NCBI RefSeq assembly: GCF_009659535.1
Contig: NZ_VJZZ01000011.1
Span: forward strand, 1-64,000
Length of the DNA: 64,000 bases
Source of the DNA: Aggregicoccus sp. 17bor-14
Lineage (GTDB): Bacteria > Myxococcota > Myxococcia > Myxococcales > Myxococcaceae
Direction of reading: 5' to 3'
In this document: piece after piece, positions 1 through 7,604 of the stretch
How positions within the stretch are numbered: the first letter of the stretch is position 1
Layout: every line of letters begins with the position of its first letter
The notes under the pieces: generated by a model
What the model saw: only the letters and a program-made list of their open reading frames with translations
Databases searched by the model: none
What the model was told of the DNA's origin: nothing
Made by a program: the position numbers and the translations under genes

Positions 1-120
1 GGCGACGAATGGGTGTTTGGCGACTCCATCCGTAGCCTTCGGCGGTGTGGCTCGCTGCGCTCAACCCGCCGGCCCCTCGTCAGACCGACGGCCCCCCTTC
101 AAAACTGCGAAACTCGAACT

Positions 121-140
121 AAGTTAAGGCTGCTTTACTT
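121..140. promoter_or_regulatory. Imperfect inverted repeat upstream of fic
   Basis: The arms AAGTTAAG (121-128) and CTTTACTT (133-140) match at 7 of 8 positions around a 4-base spacer. The spacer length equals that of the perfect repeat 12 bases downstream, which suggests two related protein-binding sites in the fic promoter. The operator role is inference. Confidence 0.4.
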
Positions 141-152
141 CACGGATGCGCT

Positions 153-180
153 ATTTAAATCAAGTCGGCTTGATTTAAAT
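153..180. promoter_or_regulatory. Perfect 12-bp inverted repeat, probable fic operator
   Basis: The arms ATTTAAATCAAG (153-164) and CTTGATTTAAAT (169-180) are exact reverse complements around a TCGG spacer. They end 24 bases before the fic start. The AT-rich arms stand out in this GC-rich DNA. The Fic protein carries its own winged-helix domain, so autoregulation through this site is plausible but unproven. Confidence 0.7.
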
Positions 181-204
181 AAGCCTCGGCTGAATGCTGT
201 CTCG

Positions 205-1365
205 ATGGTGGCGAAAGTAGAAGTCGCTTCGAGGGTAGGCCGCGAGCGGGTGCGGTCCTTCGTGCCGCCGCCGCTCCCGCCGGTTTCCCCCATCGACCTC
301 CTGCGCCTGCTGGAACCTCTCAGCCGCGCCGAGCGAGCTCTGGGGCGCCTCGACGGCATCACGATGCTCCTGCCGCGCCAGGAGCTGTTCCTGTACATGT
401 ACGTGCGCAAGGAGGCGGTGCTCTCCTCGCAAATCGAGGGCACGCAGTCGACGCTCACCGACCTGCTTCGCTTCGAGACCGACGCTAAGGCCGGCCAGCC
501 GATCGACGACATCCGCGAGGTCTCGAACTACGTCGACGCCATGATGTACGGCCTCGAGCGGCTCCAGACTCTCCCGCTCTCGCTTCGGCTCATCCGCGAG
601 ATGCATGCCCGCCTGCTGCAGGGAGGGCGTGGCGGCACGAAGGACCCGGGCGAGTTCCGTCGCTCGCAGAACTGGATCGGAGGCACCCGGCCCGGAAACG
701 CGCTGTACGTCCCGCCTCCGGCGACGGAGCTGGAGGGCTGCCTCGGCGCCCTCGAGAGCTTCATGCACGAGGAACAGTCCCGGCTGCCGGCCCTGATCAA
801 GGCGGGGCTCCTGCACGTGCAGTTCGAGAGCATCCACCCCTTCCTCGATGGCAATGGCCGCATCGGCCGCCTGCTCGTGACGCTCTACCTGTGCGTCCAC
901 GGGGTGCTCCGCAAGCCGCTGCTCTACCTCAGCCTCTACCTGAAGGCACACCGCGCTGATTACTACCGCTTGCTGCAGGAGGTTCGTGAGCACGGCGCGT
1001 GGGAGGCGTGGCTCGAGTTCTTTCTCGAGGGCGTCGAGCAGACGGCGAACCAGGCGTTCGAAGCGACCACGCGGATCGTCGAGCTGTTCAAGCGCGATCG
1101 GGAGCGCATCACCACCTCGAGCGAGCGCGCGGGATCTGCACTTCGCGTGCACGAGCTGCTGCAGACGCAGCCCTTCCTCAACTCGAACCAGCTCGTGGAG
1201 CGGACCGGGCTCACTGCGCCCACGGTGAATGCGGCGCTCGCGGACCTGGAGCGCCTGGGCATCGTCGAGGAGGTGACCGGACGCAAGCGAGGTCGCGTCT
1301 TCGCATACCGCGGCTACCTGGCCGTGCTGAACGAAGGGACCGCCCCGCTGCAGGGAGCTTCCTGA
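205..1365 (+). CDS. Fic family protein with N-terminal inhibitory motif and C-terminal winged helix
   Basis: A probable AMP-transferase that would modify target proteins with ATP in the cytoplasm; the target is unknown. The catalytic motif HPFLDGNGRIGR (residues 211-222) fits the Fic consensus with its catalytic His. An N-terminal S-x3-E-G motif (Ser74 to Gly79) matches the inhibitory helix of class II Fic proteins, which blocks ATP binding. Residues about 310-370 look like a winged helix-turn-helix. I chose ATG 205 because upstream codons run through the inverted repeats; the frame itself is open back to position 13. The length of 386 aa is usual for the two-domain type. A toxin-antitoxin module follows on the same strand after about 160 bases. 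Confidence in the family is high; the substrate and any toxic role are not known. Confidence 0.9.
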   Translation: MVAKVEVASRVGRERVRSFVPPPLPPVSPIDLLRLLEPLSRAERALGRLDGITMLLPRQELFLYMYVRKEAVLSSQIEGTQSTLTDLLRFETDAKAGQPIDDIREVSNYVDAMMYGLERLQTLPLSLRLIREMHARLLQGGRGGTKDPGEFRRSQNWIGGTRPGNALYVPPPATELEGCLGALESFMHEEQSRLPALIKAGLLHVQFESIHPFLDGNGRIGRLLVTLYLCVHGVLRKPLLYLSLYLKAHRADYYRLLQEVREHGAWEAWLEFFLEGVEQTANQAFEATTRIVELFKRDRERITTSSERAGSALRVHELLQTQPFLNSNQLVERTGLTAPTVNAALADLERLGIVEEVTGRKRGRVFAYRGYLAVLNEGTAPLQGAS

Positions 1366-1489
1366 TGGGCGTGGGGCGAGTCAGGCCCGTCACGCCAGGG
1401 CGCTCGGGACGCGGGCTCGAATTGTCGGAGCGGAGCGGTAAATCGTCTGCTTGGTAAGCATCTCCACGCCCAGGCATCCTCGATGGGGG

Positions 1490-1509
1490 TGGACTTTGGA
1501 CTCAGTCCA
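1490..1509. promoter_or_regulatory. Palindrome plus direct repeat upstream of the mqsR-like gene
   Basis: TGGACT-C-AGTCCA (1497-1509) is a perfect 13-base palindrome, preceded by another TGGACT at 1490-1495. It ends 19 bases before the toxin start. MqsA-type antitoxins repress their own operon at short palindromes, so this is the best candidate operator; binding is inferred. Confidence 0.5.
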
Positions 1510-1528
1510 TATTACCTGAGGGGCGTGA

Positions 1529-1930
1529 TTGCCGCCGCGATTTCCATTGGCCGAGGTTCAGGCGCTCGCGCGCGAGGAACGGTTTCGTCTGAATCCGGGG
1601 CCCGCTTGCGTGAAGACCTTGGAGTCGTACCTCCACGGGGAGCTCGAGAACTACCGCCCGTTCGCACAGAGGGTCATCGCCACACTCTCGCTCGGGGACT
1701 TCTACCGCAGTGAGCAGTGGCCTCGCGGTCCAAAGGGAACCTGGGCAGATGAGTACGGCGTGCGCCTCCCGCCAGCACTTTGCGACGAGTTCGGAATCGG
1801 CCCCGCCGCCTGGTACGTGAAGGTCGTCGTGCAGCGGGGGCCGCGCGGTCAGGAGCTGTTCTTCATGTCACTGCACCCCCTCAACTTCGTCATGGTGCGC
1901 GATGCCGGCACCCTGCACCCCACTCCGTAG
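1529..1930 (+). CDS. MqsR-like toxin (mRNA interferase family)
   Basis: A probable mRNA-cleaving toxin of the MqsR family. The conserved core is visible as LSLGDFYRS (about residues 53-61), then W-A-D-E-Y and a beta strand WYVKVVVQ. It aligns with the E. coli MqsR core LSESDFYKS ... W-x-D-V-Y ... VYLKITV. At 133 aa it is longer than E. coli MqsR (98 aa), mostly at the N-terminus. The start is TTG at 1529 behind a GAGG site seven bases upstream; an alternative TTG lies at 1547. The gene is followed after 9 bases by the antitoxin, the toxin-first order usual for mqsRA. The family call rests on motif memory, not on a search. Confidence 0.75.
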   Translation: MPPRFPLAEVQALAREERFRLNPGPACVKTLESYLHGELENYRPFAQRVIATLSLGDFYRSEQWPRGPKGTWADEYGVRLPPALCDEFGIGPAAWYVKVVVQRGPRGQELFFMSLHPLNFVMVRDAGTLHPTP

Positions 1931-1939
1931 GAGGAGTCC

Positions 1940-2506
1940 ATGGACGAATTGACCTGTCTTGCTTGCGGTGAAGGCACCATTCGACCGATCAGCCGAGCGG
2001 GCCGTACGATGCGTTACCGGCAGCTGGAGCGACTCGAGTTGCCCGGCGATCTCGCACTCCCCACCTGTGATGCGTGTGGTGAGCTCTGGCTCGATGCCGA
2101 GGCCACGGAGGCCGCTCAACGTGCGCTCGCGGCGGAGTATGGGCGTCAGCTGTCGCTTCGGGCGGAGCAGGCCGTGGAGACGCTGCGAAGCACGCTTCCG
2201 CAGCGCGACCTCGAGCGCCTCATCGGCGTGTCGGCGGGGCTGCTCTCCAAGATCAAGAACGGCAAGGAGACGTCGCCTACCCTGACGGCGCTCCTGCTCC
2301 TGCTGGCGTCACGTCCGGAGCGAGTGCGAGAGCTGGAGCGGCTGTGGAAGCGCCCTGCGAGAAGTGCACTCCGCGCGCTCGAGGCAGAACCGCTGCGAGT
2401 CGAATCTGCCCCTGTGTTGTTCGGCGCTGCGCCACAGCCGGAGCTCGCACAGAGTGAGCCCATTTCGACGACCTCGACGCTGAATTGGGAGGCGCTCGCT
2501 GCATGA
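1940..2506 (+). CDS. MqsA/YgiT-like zinc-finger antitoxin with C-terminal extension
   Basis: A probable antitoxin and autorepressor for the preceding toxin. The N-terminus has two CxxC pairs (Cys6/Cys9 and Cys43/Cys46), the zinc-binding arrangement of MqsA/YgiT proteins. The middle (about residues 85-110) contains a helix-turn-helix with the core IGVSAGLLSKIKNGK. The protein has 188 aa, longer than E. coli MqsA (131 aa). About 45 C-terminal residues after the helix-turn-helix are low in predicted structure and end TSTLNWEALAA. In toxin-antitoxin-chaperone systems such a tail is the chaperone-addiction segment that makes the antitoxin depend on SecB. The stop codon overlaps the start of the SecB-like gene (ATGA), indicating translational coupling. 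Confidence 0.8.
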   Translation: MDELTCLACGEGTIRPISRAGRTMRYRQLERLELPGDLALPTCDACGELWLDAEATEAAQRALAAEYGRQLSLRAEQAVETLRSTLPQRDLERLIGVSAGLLSKIKNGKETSPTLTALLLLLASRPERVRELERLWKRPARSALRALEAEPLRVESAPVLFGAAPQPELAQSEPISTTSTLNWEALAA

Positions 2507-2982
2507 GCGCCCTGTCTCCAGAAGTGCAGAAGCAGGTCATCGCTCTCGCTCGCAACGTGAGCCTCCGCGACGTTCGGGTGGTGTCGTTTCGTGCGGAGCG
2601 GGTGGGAGTGCCTGCGCCTGGGCCCGAGGCGGCCGCACTTTCCGTGGACAGCCAGGTGGCGCACGCACCGCTGCCTCCGCATGGGTTCGTGATCGAGATG
2701 CGCTTCCGCGTCGAGGCGCGCGCTCGGGAGGCCGCCGGCGAGCCCTTTGCCCTTTTCGAATACCGGGTGGGAGCGATCTACGGCCTGAATGGAGAGCTGC
2801 CCACGGCCGCGGTGCTAGATGCGTTCGGGCGGACGAACGGGATGGTGCACCTGTGGCCCTATCTTCGCGCCTACATCCAGCAGGCCAGCGCTCAGCTCTC
2901 GCTCCCCGCGCTCGTGCTGCCTCCGTACCGCGTCGTCGAGTCGGGAGCCAGTGCTGCGCCGAGTGGCCGCGTAGCAGAGTAG
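2503..2982 (+). CDS. SecB-like chaperone of a toxin-antitoxin-chaperone module
   Basis: A probable SecB-fold chaperone that would protect and fold the unstable antitoxin. The 159-aa protein has the SecB order of elements: a long strand (VIEMRFRVEARAR), a second strand pair (FALFEYRVGAIYGL), a helix (LWPYLRAYIQQASAQL) and the closing strand LPALVLPPYRV, comparable with the Pro-Pro-rich end of SecB. The start ATG overlaps the antitoxin stop by 4 bases, so all three genes form one operon. Position and coupling argue for an antitoxin-dedicated chaperone rather than the housekeeping SecB. Identity is by pattern only; a profile search would settle it. Confidence 0.75.
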   Translation: MSALSPEVQKQVIALARNVSLRDVRVVSFRAERVGVPAPGPEAAALSVDSQVAHAPLPPHGFVIEMRFRVEARAREAAGEPFALFEYRVGAIYGLNGELPTAAVLDAFGRTNGMVHLWPYLRAYIQQASAQLSLPALVLPPYRVVESGASAAPSGRVAE

Positions 2983-3074
2983 GCGGGACCCCAGAGCTGT
3001 GTGGCAAGCCACGGTGGCGACAGGAGAGGAGCCTGAATTAGGCTCCCGCCCATTCGGTCATCTGGCGAGGCGCT

Positions 3075-3302
3075 ATGTTCAAGAAGCTGTCCGCCTTCGG
3101 TAACAGCCTCAAGCTCATCATCGGGCGTCGGCTCTTCCCGTTGCTCGACAACGCCAAGGATACGCCTTTCGAGGTCAGGACCCCCGGCGAGGTATTGATC
3201 GTCCGCCCCATGAGGACGGCAGCACAAGTCGACTCCGTGCTCGGCGCAGCGGACGCACTGATGACCGCGCACGAGGAGACCTTCCGGAAGCTCGCCAGGT
3301 GA
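3075..3302 (+). CDS. AbrB/MazE/SpoVT-type DNA-binding protein
   Basis: A 75-aa protein of the swapped-hairpin AbrB fold. It opens with KKLSAFGNSLKLII, the typical first strand and turn of this family, followed by TPFEVRTPGEVLIVRP, the second hairpin. Such proteins serve as antitoxins (MazE, VapB) or as transition-state regulators. No toxin of the PIN or MazF type follows, so it is either an orphan antitoxin or a regulator of its neighbours. It lies 92 bases after the SecB-like gene and ahead of the TOTE primase-helicase on the same strand. Confidence 0.8.
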   Translation: MFKKLSAFGNSLKLIIGRRLFPLLDNAKDTPFEVRTPGEVLIVRPMRTAAQVDSVLGAADALMTAHEETFRKLAR

Positions 3303-3447
3303 CCGGCTACGTGCCAGGCCGGCGGCAGCTCGAGCATTGTGGTGGCGGAGCGGGAATGCGCACCCGCGGGCTCCTTCACACCGTTTGTCCGGGGGTGTCG
3401 CGGTCGAGTTGGATGAGCCCATCGAAGGCTCGGTGGAGCTGTCGATC

Positions 3448-6018
3448 GTGAGTCAGCGCGATCCCTCGAAGGCGGTCGGCTCTGGCCGGTCGCCAGGCGA
3501 TCCGAACGAGCAAACCGAGCTCGCCGAGCTGATTGCGAGTGGCGAGGCAGAGCTCCGTCGACTGGAGTTTGCGCAGGCTGAAGCAAGGGCGCGCCTCACC
3601 TTGCTCCGGGCCAGGCTCGAGGAGGGGGGTGGGGGCACTCAGGCGACCGTCGCACCGGTGGCCACCGCGCCTGCTGCGCGCGTCCCTCGAACTGCGGCTG
3701 AGAAAGTGCGGCTCTTCCGTCAGCTCTTTCGCGGCCGGCTGGATGTCTATCCCACGCGCTTCGTCAGCAAGAGGACGGGGAAGCCCGGCTATGCGCCTGC
3801 CTGCGCGAACAAGTTCGTTCCCGGCGTCTGCCAGTTGCCGGCGGTCACGTGCAGCGCGTGCACGAAGCAAGCGTTTCGTCCGGTGGATGACGCAGCGGTG
3901 CTCGCGCACCTCACGGGCCAGCACGTCATGGGCGTCTACCCGATGCTCAGCGATGAGACCTGCTGGTTGCTCGCGGCAGACTTCGACAAAGGGAGCTGGC
4001 AGGAGGATGCGCGCGCCTTCGTGGAGACGGCGCGCCGCCACAGGCTCCCGGCGCTCGTCGAGCGCTCGCGTTCAGGGAAGGGGGCCCACGTCTGGTTCTT
4101 CTTCTCGTCTCCCGTCGCAGCATCCGCGGCACGGAAGCTGGGTTGCTACCTCATTACCGAGACCATGGCGCACCGCCACGAGCTCAGCATGGAGTCCTAC
4201 GACCGGCTCTTCCCCAGTCAGGACACGATGCCGCGCGGCGGGTTCGGCAACCTGATCGCACTTCCGTTGCAGCATGGGCCTCGACAGGAGGGCAACTCGG
4301 TCTTCTTGGATGAGGATTTCGTCGCCGTCCCGGACGACCAGCAGTGGGCCGTCCTTGCATCCGTGGAACGCATCGATCCGGCCACGGTGGAGCGCATCGC
4401 CTCCGAAGCCACCCAGGCCGGAAGTATCGTCGGCCTGCCCGCACTGGAGGGAGGGGACGAGGAATCCGCGGCGCCGTGGACCCGCGTGCCCTCAGGAAAA
4501 CCTCGCCCCGCGCACCCTCTGGGGCCGCTGCCCGAGCGCATCGAGGCCGTCCTCGCACAGAGGCTGTACGTGCCGAAGGCCGGCCTTCCTGCCTCGCTCC
4601 TGAATCAGGTGAAGCGGGTCGCGGCCTTCCAGAATCCCGAGTTCTACAAGAGGCAGGCGATGCGCCTCTCCACGGCGAGGGTCCCCCGGGTGATCAGCTG
4701 CGCGGAGGACCTGCCGCTGCATGTGGCGCTGCCTCGTGGCTGCCGGCCTGAGCTCGAAGCGCTGCTGGCGGGACACGGGATTGCCCTGCAGGTGGAGGAC
4801 CAACGCACGCCGGGCACTTCGCTCGCCCTGCGCTTCCACGGAGCGCTCAGCTCCGTCCAGGCGGAAGCGGCCCGGGCACTGCTGGCCCACGACGATGGCG
4901 TGTTCGTCGCTCCGCCCGGCGTGGGCAAGACCGTGCTCGGGGCCCACCTGGTGGCGGCGCGCGCTCGCAGCACCTTGGTCCTGGTCCACCGCAGACCCCT
5001 GTTGGACCAGTGGCGCGCGCAGTTGTCGCGCTTCCTCGGCGTCGAGCGCGAGGGGATCGGGCACCTTGGTGGTGGCCGGGATGCGCTCACCGGAAGGATC
5101 GACGTGGCGATGGTCCAGAGTCTCGTTCGCCAAGGTTCGGTCGATGATCGGGTCTCGAGCTATGGCCATGTGATCGTCGACGAGTGCCATCACTTGCCAG
5201 CGGTGTCGTTCGAGCGCGTTCTCGCTGAGGTCAGGGCACGCTACGTCCTGGGTCTCACGGCAACACCCCAGCGGCGCGATGGCCACCACCCCATCACTCA
5301 GATGCAACTCGGGCCAGTGCGCTCGATGGTCGACGCCAGGGCGCAGTCGGCAACGCGCGCCTTCGAGCACCGTCTCATCGTGCGGGAGACTTCGTTCCAG
5401 TTGGAAAGTCCCGCGCACCGGGCTGACATTCAAGCCCTCTACGCGGCTCTCGCCAAGCACGAGCAGCGCAACGCGATGATCCTGGAGGATGTACTGCGAG
5501 CGCTCGGACACCGCCGCTCTCCGATCCTTCTGACAGAGCGCAAGGAGCAGCTGGAGTACTTCGCCACCCGCCTACGTCGGCGCGCTCGCCACCTCGTGGT
5601 GCTCCAAGGCGGCATGGGCGCCAAGGAGCTTCGCGCGATCCATGCCCAGCTCGAAGCCATCCCTCCAGACGAGGAGCGACTGGTGCTGGCGACCGGGCGG
5701 TATGTGGGGGAGGGGTTCGACGATGCGCGGCTCGATACCCTGTTCCTCGCCATGCCGGTGTCCTGGAAGGGCACGTTGATTCAGTACGCGGGACGCCTCC
5801 ACCGGGTGCACCCGGGCAAGCGAGAGGTGCAGATCTTCGACTACGTCGACCGCGAGGTGCCGGTGCTGCGGCGCATGTTCGAGAAGCGCCTGCGCGGCTA
5901 CCGCGCGATGGGCTACTCCTCGAGCAGGGTGCCGCCGGAGCGAGGCGCAGCAACGGCTGACGACGACGAGGATGCCTACCCTCTGCTCGATGATGGCCTG
6001 GATCTCGAGGACCCGTGA
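3448..6018 (+). CDS. TOTE-type primase-helicase fusion
   Basis: A large protein joining an archaeo-eukaryotic-type primase domain to a superfamily 2 helicase, the architecture of TOTE conflict-system proteins thought to act on foreign nucleic acid. Residues 1-60 look like a coiled coil. The primase part (about 85-330) has Cys residues that could bind zinc, the metal-binding D178-F-D180, His214 in GAHVW and Asp259. The helicase has Walker A GVGKT (about 491-495), DECH (578-581), LTATP and QYAGRLHR (about 780). The frame is open upstream to TTG 3337; I chose GTG 3448 (856 aa) because GGTGGAG lies nine bases before it. TTG 3385 is an alternative. No separate nuclease gene is adjacent. Confidence 0.8.
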   Translation: MSQRDPSKAVGSGRSPGDPNEQTELAELIASGEAELRRLEFAQAEARARLTLLRARLEEGGGGTQATVAPVATAPAARVPRTAAEKVRLFRQLFRGRLDVYPTRFVSKRTGKPGYAPACANKFVPGVCQLPAVTCSACTKQAFRPVDDAAVLAHLTGQHVMGVYPMLSDETCWLLAADFDKGSWQEDARAFVETARRHRLPALVERSRSGKGAHVWFFFSSPVAASAARKLGCYLITETMAHRHELSMESYDRLFPSQDTMPRGGFGNLIALPLQHGPRQEGNSVFLDEDFVAVPDDQQWAVLASVERIDPATVERIASEATQAGSIVGLPALEGGDEESAAPWTRVPSGKPRPAHPLGPLPERIEAVLAQRLYVPKAGLPASLLNQVKRVAAFQNPEFYKRQAMRLSTARVPRVISCAEDLPLHVALPRGCRPELEALLAGHGIALQVEDQRTPGTSLALRFHGALSSVQAEAARALLAHDDGVFVAPPGVGKTVLGAHLVAARARSTLVLVHRRPLLDQWRAQLSRFLGVEREGIGHLGGGRDALTGRIDVAMVQSLVRQGSVDDRVSSYGHVIVDECHHLPAVSFERVLAEVRARYVLGLTATPQRRDGHHPITQMQLGPVRSMVDARAQSATRAFEHRLIVRETSFQLESPAHRADIQALYAALAKHEQRNAMILEDVLRALGHRRSPILLTERKEQLEYFATRLRRRARHLVVLQGGMGAKELRAIHAQLEAIPPDEERLVLATGRYVGEGFDDARLDTLFLAMPVSWKGTLIQYAGRLHRVHPGKREVQIFDYVDREVPVLRRMFEKRLRGYRAMGYSSSRVPPERGAATADDDEDAYPLLDDGLDLEDP

Positions 6019-6121
6019 GACAGGCCGGAAGCAGAGTCCGCTGAGCGCGGAGCCACGGCCGGTCGGAAGCGAGTGGAGCGAGGCCTACCGCGTATGGCAC
6101 GGCGGCGGTTGAGGACGCCCT

Positions 6122-6424
6122 TCAGCACCCCGGGGCCGGCGCCTTGCCTACACAGCACTTCTTGTACTTGCTGCCGCTGCCGCTGCCGCAGGGGCAGGGG
6201 GCATTTCGACCGGGCTCGAGGGCGCGGTGGGCGGGTTGCTCCGTGAACTGCCGCGCCGGGTCAAGCGCTTGCTCGAGCTGGGCCAGGTCCGGCGGCTGAC
6301 CTGGAGCGAGCTCCGTCATGTACTCGAGGCCGTGCTGCGCGCAGGTCCGAGCGACGTGCTCGATTGTCTCGTCATCTGGGACGCGCACCATGATGGGGCG
6401 CTTCTTGCTACCCCGCCTTGCCAC
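6122..6424 (-). CDS. Small SEC-C motif protein
   Basis: A 100-aa protein ending in a SEC-C zinc-binding motif: APCPCGSGSGSKYKKCC, with an extra Gly-Ser compared with the usual spacing. The first half (MVRVPDDETIEHVARTC and HGLEYM) resembles the N-terminal part of small SWIM/SEC-C proteins of the PBPRA1643 type, but I cannot confirm that. SEC-C motifs bind zinc and, in SecA, contact SecB and the ribosome. The start is GTG 6424 with GGAGG seven bases upstream. It is the last gene of a - strand block with three other SEC-C genes. Function unknown. Confidence 0.8.
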   Translation of the reverse strand: MARRGSKKRPIMVRVPDDETIEHVARTCAQHGLEYMTELAPGQPPDLAQLEQALDPARQFTEQPAHRALEPGRNAPCPCGSGSGSKYKKCCVGKAPAPGC

Positions 6425-6457
6425 TCCCTCGCCTCCTCCCGGAGCGGAGAGAACCGC

Positions 6458-7579
6458 TCAAAAATACTCCGCGACGCTCGGACGCATCGCACGCTTGAAG
6501 CGGTCGAAGAAGCCCTTGCGCCGCGCCAGCCTCTTCTTGAGCTGGGCGAAGCGCGCGTCGAACGCCTCCAGCTTGCCATCCCGCTCGGCGAGCGCGTGCA
6601 GGTCGCTCGCGAGGGCGACGGCCTTCTCGTACTCGCGCTCGTCCACCTTCTGCGCGAGCTCCGCCCACGCCTCCGCCCCGCGCTCGGCGAGCGCCTCCAG
6701 CCGCTTCTGCCGCCTGCGCTCGGCCGCCGCTTCAGAGCGGGTCTGCGCGGCTGCCTCGCGCGCCTCGCGCTTGCTGCGCAGTTGCTCCGCGCGCTTCCAG
6801 AGCTCGGCGGCCGTGCGCAGGGACGCGCTCCGCACCGGCGCCCGCGTCTGGCGGTACGCCGCGCGCAACTCCGCCCCCAGCGCCAGCTCCGGATGCTTGG
6901 CTGCGCGCAGCAGCCAGCGCAGCCGCTCGGCCTCCGGCAGGGCTTTCACCCAGGGCACGAGTCCGGCCTCGTCGTCGTCGAACTCAGGGCTCGCCTCGGC
7001 CGCTGCCGCCAGGAGGTCCACGTCGATGCGCAGGAAGTCCGCCAACGCTTCGAGCGGGCCGTCCAGCTTTCCAAGCCCTGCTGGAACGGGAGGCTCGGGT
7101 GCGTCGTCCTCGCGCTCGCCTTCCTGTAGTCCGCAGAGCCAGGCCAGGTACGCCGGGCGGAGGTCTCCCTGCAGCAGCAGCGCGCGCACGGGCGCGAGTG
7201 TGGCGAGGGAGGGCGGCTCCTCCCCGTCGTCACCGCCGTCGTTCTCGCTGCGCAGGTCGATCACGAGGTGCTCTCCGTGCACGGTGAGCTCGCGGGGCGC
7301 TCCGGCGAAGTAGGGCTTGAGGGAAGCGAGGTCCACTCGGTCCTTCGGCACCCGCAGCATCAGCCGGTGGGTGCCCCAGTTGGCGAAGTACAAGTGCAGG
7401 TCGAAGTACTTCGCGAGCAGCTTCGCCGGGTCCGCCTTGAGGTCGCCCCACTGGTACTCGTTCCAGAAGCGGGTCGCGGAGATCTCCGCCTGGGTCGAGA
7501 TGCCGCGCAGGGCGGTCTGCTCCTTCTCGCTCAAGGGCCGGTCGACTGCGACGAACTCGTACCACTGGTACTCGCTCAT
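6458..7579 (-). CDS. Conserved protein of unknown function with basic/acidic coiled-coil C-terminus
   Basis: A 373-aa protein that opens with YQWYEFVAVDRPLSEKE. I associate this opening with a widespread uncharacterised family. Residues about 1-120 form a compact domain rich in aromatic residues (NEYQWGDLK, YFANWGTHRLMLR). The middle is acidic. From about residue 255 to 350 there is a long Glu/Arg/Ala-rich helix, probably a coiled coil. No signal peptide, membrane segment or metal motif is visible. GGAAGGAG precedes ATG 7579 at good distance. It lies 25 bases after one SEC-C gene and 33 bases before another, so it is probably co-transcribed with them. Function unknown. Confidence 0.85.
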   Translation of the reverse strand: MSEYQWYEFVAVDRPLSEKEQTALRGISTQAEISATRFWNEYQWGDLKADPAKLLAKYFDLHLYFANWGTHRLMLRVPKDRVDLASLKPYFAGAPRELTVHGEHLVIDLRSENDGGDDGEEPPSLATLAPVRALLLQGDLRPAYLAWLCGLQEGEREDDAPEPPVPAGLGKLDGPLEALADFLRIDVDLLAAAAEASPEFDDDEAGLVPWVKALPEAERLRWLLRAAKHPELALGAELRAAYRQTRAPVRSASLRTAAELWKRAEQLRSKREAREAAAQTRSEAAAERRRQKRLEALAERGAEAWAELAQKVDEREYEKAVALASDLHALAERDGKLEAFDARFAQLKKRLARRKGFFDRFKRAMRPSVAEYF

Positions 7580-7604
7580 ACGGGCTCCTTCCCGGTGGGA
7601 CCCT

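Noticed and set aside
1483-1713. Overlapping 76-codon frame before the mqsR-like gene
   Set aside because: It overlaps the toxin gene in another frame and has no recognisable sequence.
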